A stretch of DNA of 64,000 bases. It comes from Bradyrhizobium canariense (GTDB taxonomy: Bacteria; Pseudomonadota; Alphaproteobacteria; Rhizobiales; Xanthobacteraceae). The position numbers and the translations under genes are program-made. Under the pieces are notes generated by a model. It saw only the letters and a program-made list of their open reading frames with translations, had not been told where the DNA came from and ran no database searches. Location of the stretch: contig NZ_LT629750.1 in assembly GCF_900105125.1 (NCBI RefSeq), positions 3,782,001 to 3,846,000 of the forward strand, given 5' to 3'. Of the stretch, positions 61,835-64,000 are shown one piece after another (positions within the stretch are counted from its first letter, which is position 1; each line of letters opens with the position of its first letter).

Positions 61835-62752
61835 TTACATCGCCGTGTAGGAAGCGGGGTCAGGCGAATCCGATGGCTTGGCGAATTCGTGCTTGAGCTC
61901 CGGTCCGATCGGCGTGTTGAGATTCAATCCCTTCGGCGGGATCTTCTGCATGAACCACTTGTCATAGAGCTTCTGACCTTCGCCACTCTGGTAGAGCTCC
62001 GCGGTCGCGGCATCGACCACCTTCTTGAAGGCGGGATCATCCCGGCGCAGCATGATGCCGTAGGGTTCGGGCTTCGAGAAGGCATCCGTCGAAATGACAT
62101 ACGCGTCCGGATCCTTCGACCCGGCAACGAGGCTTGCCAGCAGGATGTCATCCATCACGAACGCTACGGCGCGATCGGTCTCGACCATCAAAAACGCTTC
62201 GGCGTGATCCTTGGCTGCGATCACGTTGACGCCGAGGTTGCGCGCGACATTAGCCTCGGTCAGTTGCTTGATATTAGTGGTGCCTGCGGTCGAGACCACC
62301 GACTTGCCTTTTAGATCGTCGATCGAGTTGATCTTGCCGGCTTTCTTGGAGACGAAGCGACTCGCGGTCAGGAAGTGGGTGTTGGTGAAGGCGATCTGCT
62401 TCTGACGCTCGGCATTGTTGGTGGTCGAACCGCATTCGAGGTCGATGGTGCCGTTAGCCAGCAGCGGAATGCGGGTCGATGACGTCACCGGATTGAGCTT
62501 GACCTCGAGCTTGTCGAGCTTCAGCTCCTTTTTCACGGCGTCGACGATTTTGTAGCAAATGTCCATGGCGAAGCCGATCGGCTTCTGATTATCGTCCAGA
62601 TAAGAAAACGGTATCGAGGAATCGCGAAAGCCTAAGGTGATCGCGCCGGTTTCCTTGATGTTTTTCAGCGTACCTGTCAGTTCTTCGGCATTCGCCTGCC
62701 CCATGAAGAATGCCGCGGCGAGCGTAAGGCCAATCATGCGCTGGTGTTTCAT
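61835..62752 (-). CDS. gltI: Glutamate/aspartate-type periplasmic binding protein
   Basis: A 305-residue solute-binding protein (SBP family 3). A signal peptide (MIGLTLAAAFFMGQANAEE) is followed by TGAITLGFRDSSIPFSYLDDNQKPIGFAMDIC, the ligand region RIPLLANGTIDLECGSTTNNAERQ, and FVMDDILLASLVAGSKDP. It matches GltI-type receptors for glutamate/aspartate; exact specificity is not proven. It is the first gene of the gltIJKL-like operon. Confidence 0.9.
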   Translation of the reverse strand: MKHQRMIGLTLAAAFFMGQANAEELTGTLKNIKETGAITLGFRDSSIPFSYLDDNQKPIGFAMDICYKIVDAVKKELKLDKLEVKLNPVTSSTRIPLLANGTIDLECGSTTNNAERQKQIAFTNTHFLTASRFVSKKAGKINSIDDLKGKSVVSTAGTTNIKQLTEANVARNLGVNVIAAKDHAEAFLMVETDRAVAFVMDDILLASLVAGSKDPDAYVISTDAFSKPEPYGIMLRRDDPAFKKVVDAATAELYQSGEGQKLYDKWFMQKIPPKGLNLNTPIGPELKHEFAKPSDSPDPASYTAM

Positions 62753-63077
62753 TCGTGCTCTCCTTGCTGGGATATCCTGGGTCGAAAAGCCTTGACTGCT
62801 GCTCCCAATGGTCAGGCTGACCGGCTGGTTGCCTGCATAGATCGAGCCAACGCAAAGCGTTGCGATGTTTGGACGTCATTCTGGGCTATAAAATCGGCCG
62901 ATGACAAGGGATGCGCCGAGCGTTTCGGGTGCTCGCCGTACTAATTGCCTAGAGCGATTTGCTCCCCCAGCGACTTCTCAGAGGCGGCTACCGCCGTCGC
63001 TTGATGCGACCGGGCTGGAATGCCATTGTCAGGGCGGGGAAATCGCGGCTCTTTGGGCCTCAAAAGCTGTTTCAATC
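62753..63077. other. 325-base intergenic region between divergent genes
   Basis: The promoters of the glt operon and the right-edge monooxygenase gene should be here. An open frame at 62744-62944 looks like noise. No operator, riboswitch or tRNA is evident. Confidence 0.45.
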
Positions 63078-64000
63078 ATGACAAAAGAAATACGGCTCAA
63101 CGCCTTCGCCATGAACTGCGTGGCGCATCAATCGCCGGGGCTATGGACCCATCCGCGCGACCGCACCGCCGACTACAATCGGCTGCCCTATTGGACTCAT
63201 CTGGCGAGAACGCTGGAGCGCGGACGGTTCGACGGGCTGTTTCTTGCCGACGTGCTCGGCGTCTATGACGTGTTCGGCGGCAGTCCGGACGCGGCACTGC
63301 GCAACGCCACGCAAACGCCGGCCAATGAACCCTTGCTGCTGATTCCGGCGATGGCGGCTGTGACCGAGAACCTCGGCTTCGGAGTTACCAGCAATCTGTC
63401 CTATGAACCGCCCTACCCGTTCGCGCGGCGGATGTCGACGCTCGATCATCTCACGGAGGGGCGGATCGGATGGAACGTGGTGACGGGCTATCTCGACAGC
63501 GCGGCCCGCGGCGCCGGCAAGGACAAGCAGACCGCGCATGACGACCGCTACGATGTCGCCGACGAATATATGGAGGTGGTCTACAAGCTCTGGGAAGGAA
63601 GCTGGGAAGACGATGCGGCGCTGCGCGACCGCGCCCGGAGCATCTTTGTCGACCCTTCGAAAGTGCATCGCATCCAGCATGAGGGAAAGAATTATCGGCT
63701 CGATGCCATTCACTTGAGCGAGCCGTCGCCGCAGCGCACGCCGGTGCTGTACCAGGCCGGCACCTCGCCACGCGGACGGCAATTCGCCGCCCGGCACGCC
63801 GAATGCGTGTTCATGTCGGGCCCATCGGCCAAGGTCATCGCGCCGCGTGTCGCGGCCATTCGCACCCTCGCCGCGGAGTTCGGCCGCAACCCGGCTGAAA
63901 TCCTGATGTTCAGCATGATGACGATCATCCTCGGACGCACCGAAGCCGAAGCTGCGGCTAAATACGCCGAGTATCGCCGACACATCAGCGCCGAGGGTGC
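63078..64000 (+). CDS. NtaA/SnaA/DszA-type flavin monooxygenase (partial)
   Basis: A frame opening with ATG 63078 (MTKEIRLNAFAMNCVAHQSPG) runs off the right edge after about 307 codons. Family blocks are LARTLERGRFDGLFLADVLGVYDVFGG, RRMSTLDHLTEGRIGWNVVTGYLDSAARG, YDVADEYMEVVYKLWEGSW and VLYQAGTSPRGRQFAARHAECVF, the hallmark of this FMN-dependent group. Relatives oxidise nitrilotriacetate, EDTA or sulphur heterocycles, and many are used for sulphonate or alkylsulphide scavenging. It differs clearly from the 40792-42159 paralogue. No ribosome site is obvious; ATG 63111 is a possible alternative. Confidence 0.88.
   Translation, partial: MTKEIRLNAFAMNCVAHQSPGLWTHPRDRTADYNRLPYWTHLARTLERGRFDGLFLADVLGVYDVFGGSPDAALRNATQTPANEPLLLIPAMAAVTENLGFGVTSNLSYEPPYPFARRMSTLDHLTEGRIGWNVVTGYLDSAARGAGKDKQTAHDDRYDVADEYMEVVYKLWEGSWEDDAALRDRARSIFVDPSKVHRIQHEGKNYRLDAIHLSEPSPQRTPVLYQAGTSPRGRQFAARHAECVFMSGPSAKVIAPRVAAIRTLAAEFGRNPAEILMFSMMTIILGRTEAEAAAKYAEYRRHISAEG

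Overview
The window looks like chromosomal DNA of a Bradyrhizobium-type alphaproteobacterium (Nitrobacteraceae, Hyphomicrobiales). The grounds are a high G+C content, GC-rich third codon positions, solitary TctC-type binding proteins, a 41-residue L36 of the cysteine-free type, several small lineage-restricted proteins, and palindromic intergenic repeats of the kind common in Bradyrhizobium. This is a judgement by eye. I see no rRNA, tRNA, CRISPR array, prophage or classical insertion sequence. The one mobile-type element is a small REP-associated (RAYT) transposase unit.

Layout. 1-6.7 kb: household genes (DinB-like, formyltransferase, Tat-exported PhoD-like phosphatase, alpha/beta hydrolase, DUF3750, TPR protein, rpmJ). 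7-10.9 kb: a co-directional run of amidohydrolase, dienelactone-hydrolase-like protein, DehI-family protein, type II haloacid dehalogenase and YbaK-like deacylase, suggestive of halogenated-acid breakdown. 11-16.4 kb: a TctC gene, the RAYT/REP unit, then a LysR gene divergent from an SDR-pirin-wrbA set that looks like an electrophile/quinone response unit. 17.9-34.5 kb: a polysaccharide locus with a JmjC-like cupin, FemAB/CelD-like acetyltransferase, O-acyltransferase, three glycosyltransferases (GT4, GT2, GT26), O-antigen ligase/polymerase, methyltransferases, a Tat-exported GH10 glycanase, a flippase, a Wzz/BY-kinase-like protein and galE. A duplicated, broken copy of the GT4 gene's 5' part lies on the other side of the acyltransferase gene.

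34.5-39.3 kb: an exported DUF1080 protein, an exported cupin, a small protein and a large triple-GAF/GGDEF/EAL c-di-GMP protein. 39.7-45.7 kb: a tight five-gene operon (Ldh2-type dehydrogenase, flavin-dependent monooxygenase, FAH-family hydrolase, TPP enzyme, TctC binding protein) that looks like an undescribed catabolic pathway. It faces an SSS symporter/DUF3311 pair, a GlcG/HbpS-like exported protein, another exported protein and a further TctC gene. 50-54 kb: beta-propeller protein, second acyltransferase, class C serine hydrolase. 54-58.6 kb: a LysR gene divergent from an HlyD/DHA2 efflux pair plus an AhpD-like protein; the promoters of both pump genes carry the same ~37-bp element. 58.6-64 kb: D-amino-acid-transaminase-like enzyme, a gltIJKL-type ABC transporter and, at the right edge, a partial NtaA/SnaA/DszA-type monooxygenase.

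The strongest candidates for new biology are the 39.7-45.7 kb catabolic operon, the polysaccharide locus with its degenerate BY-kinase domain and internal GT duplication, and the dehalogenase cluster. None is proven by sequence reading alone.
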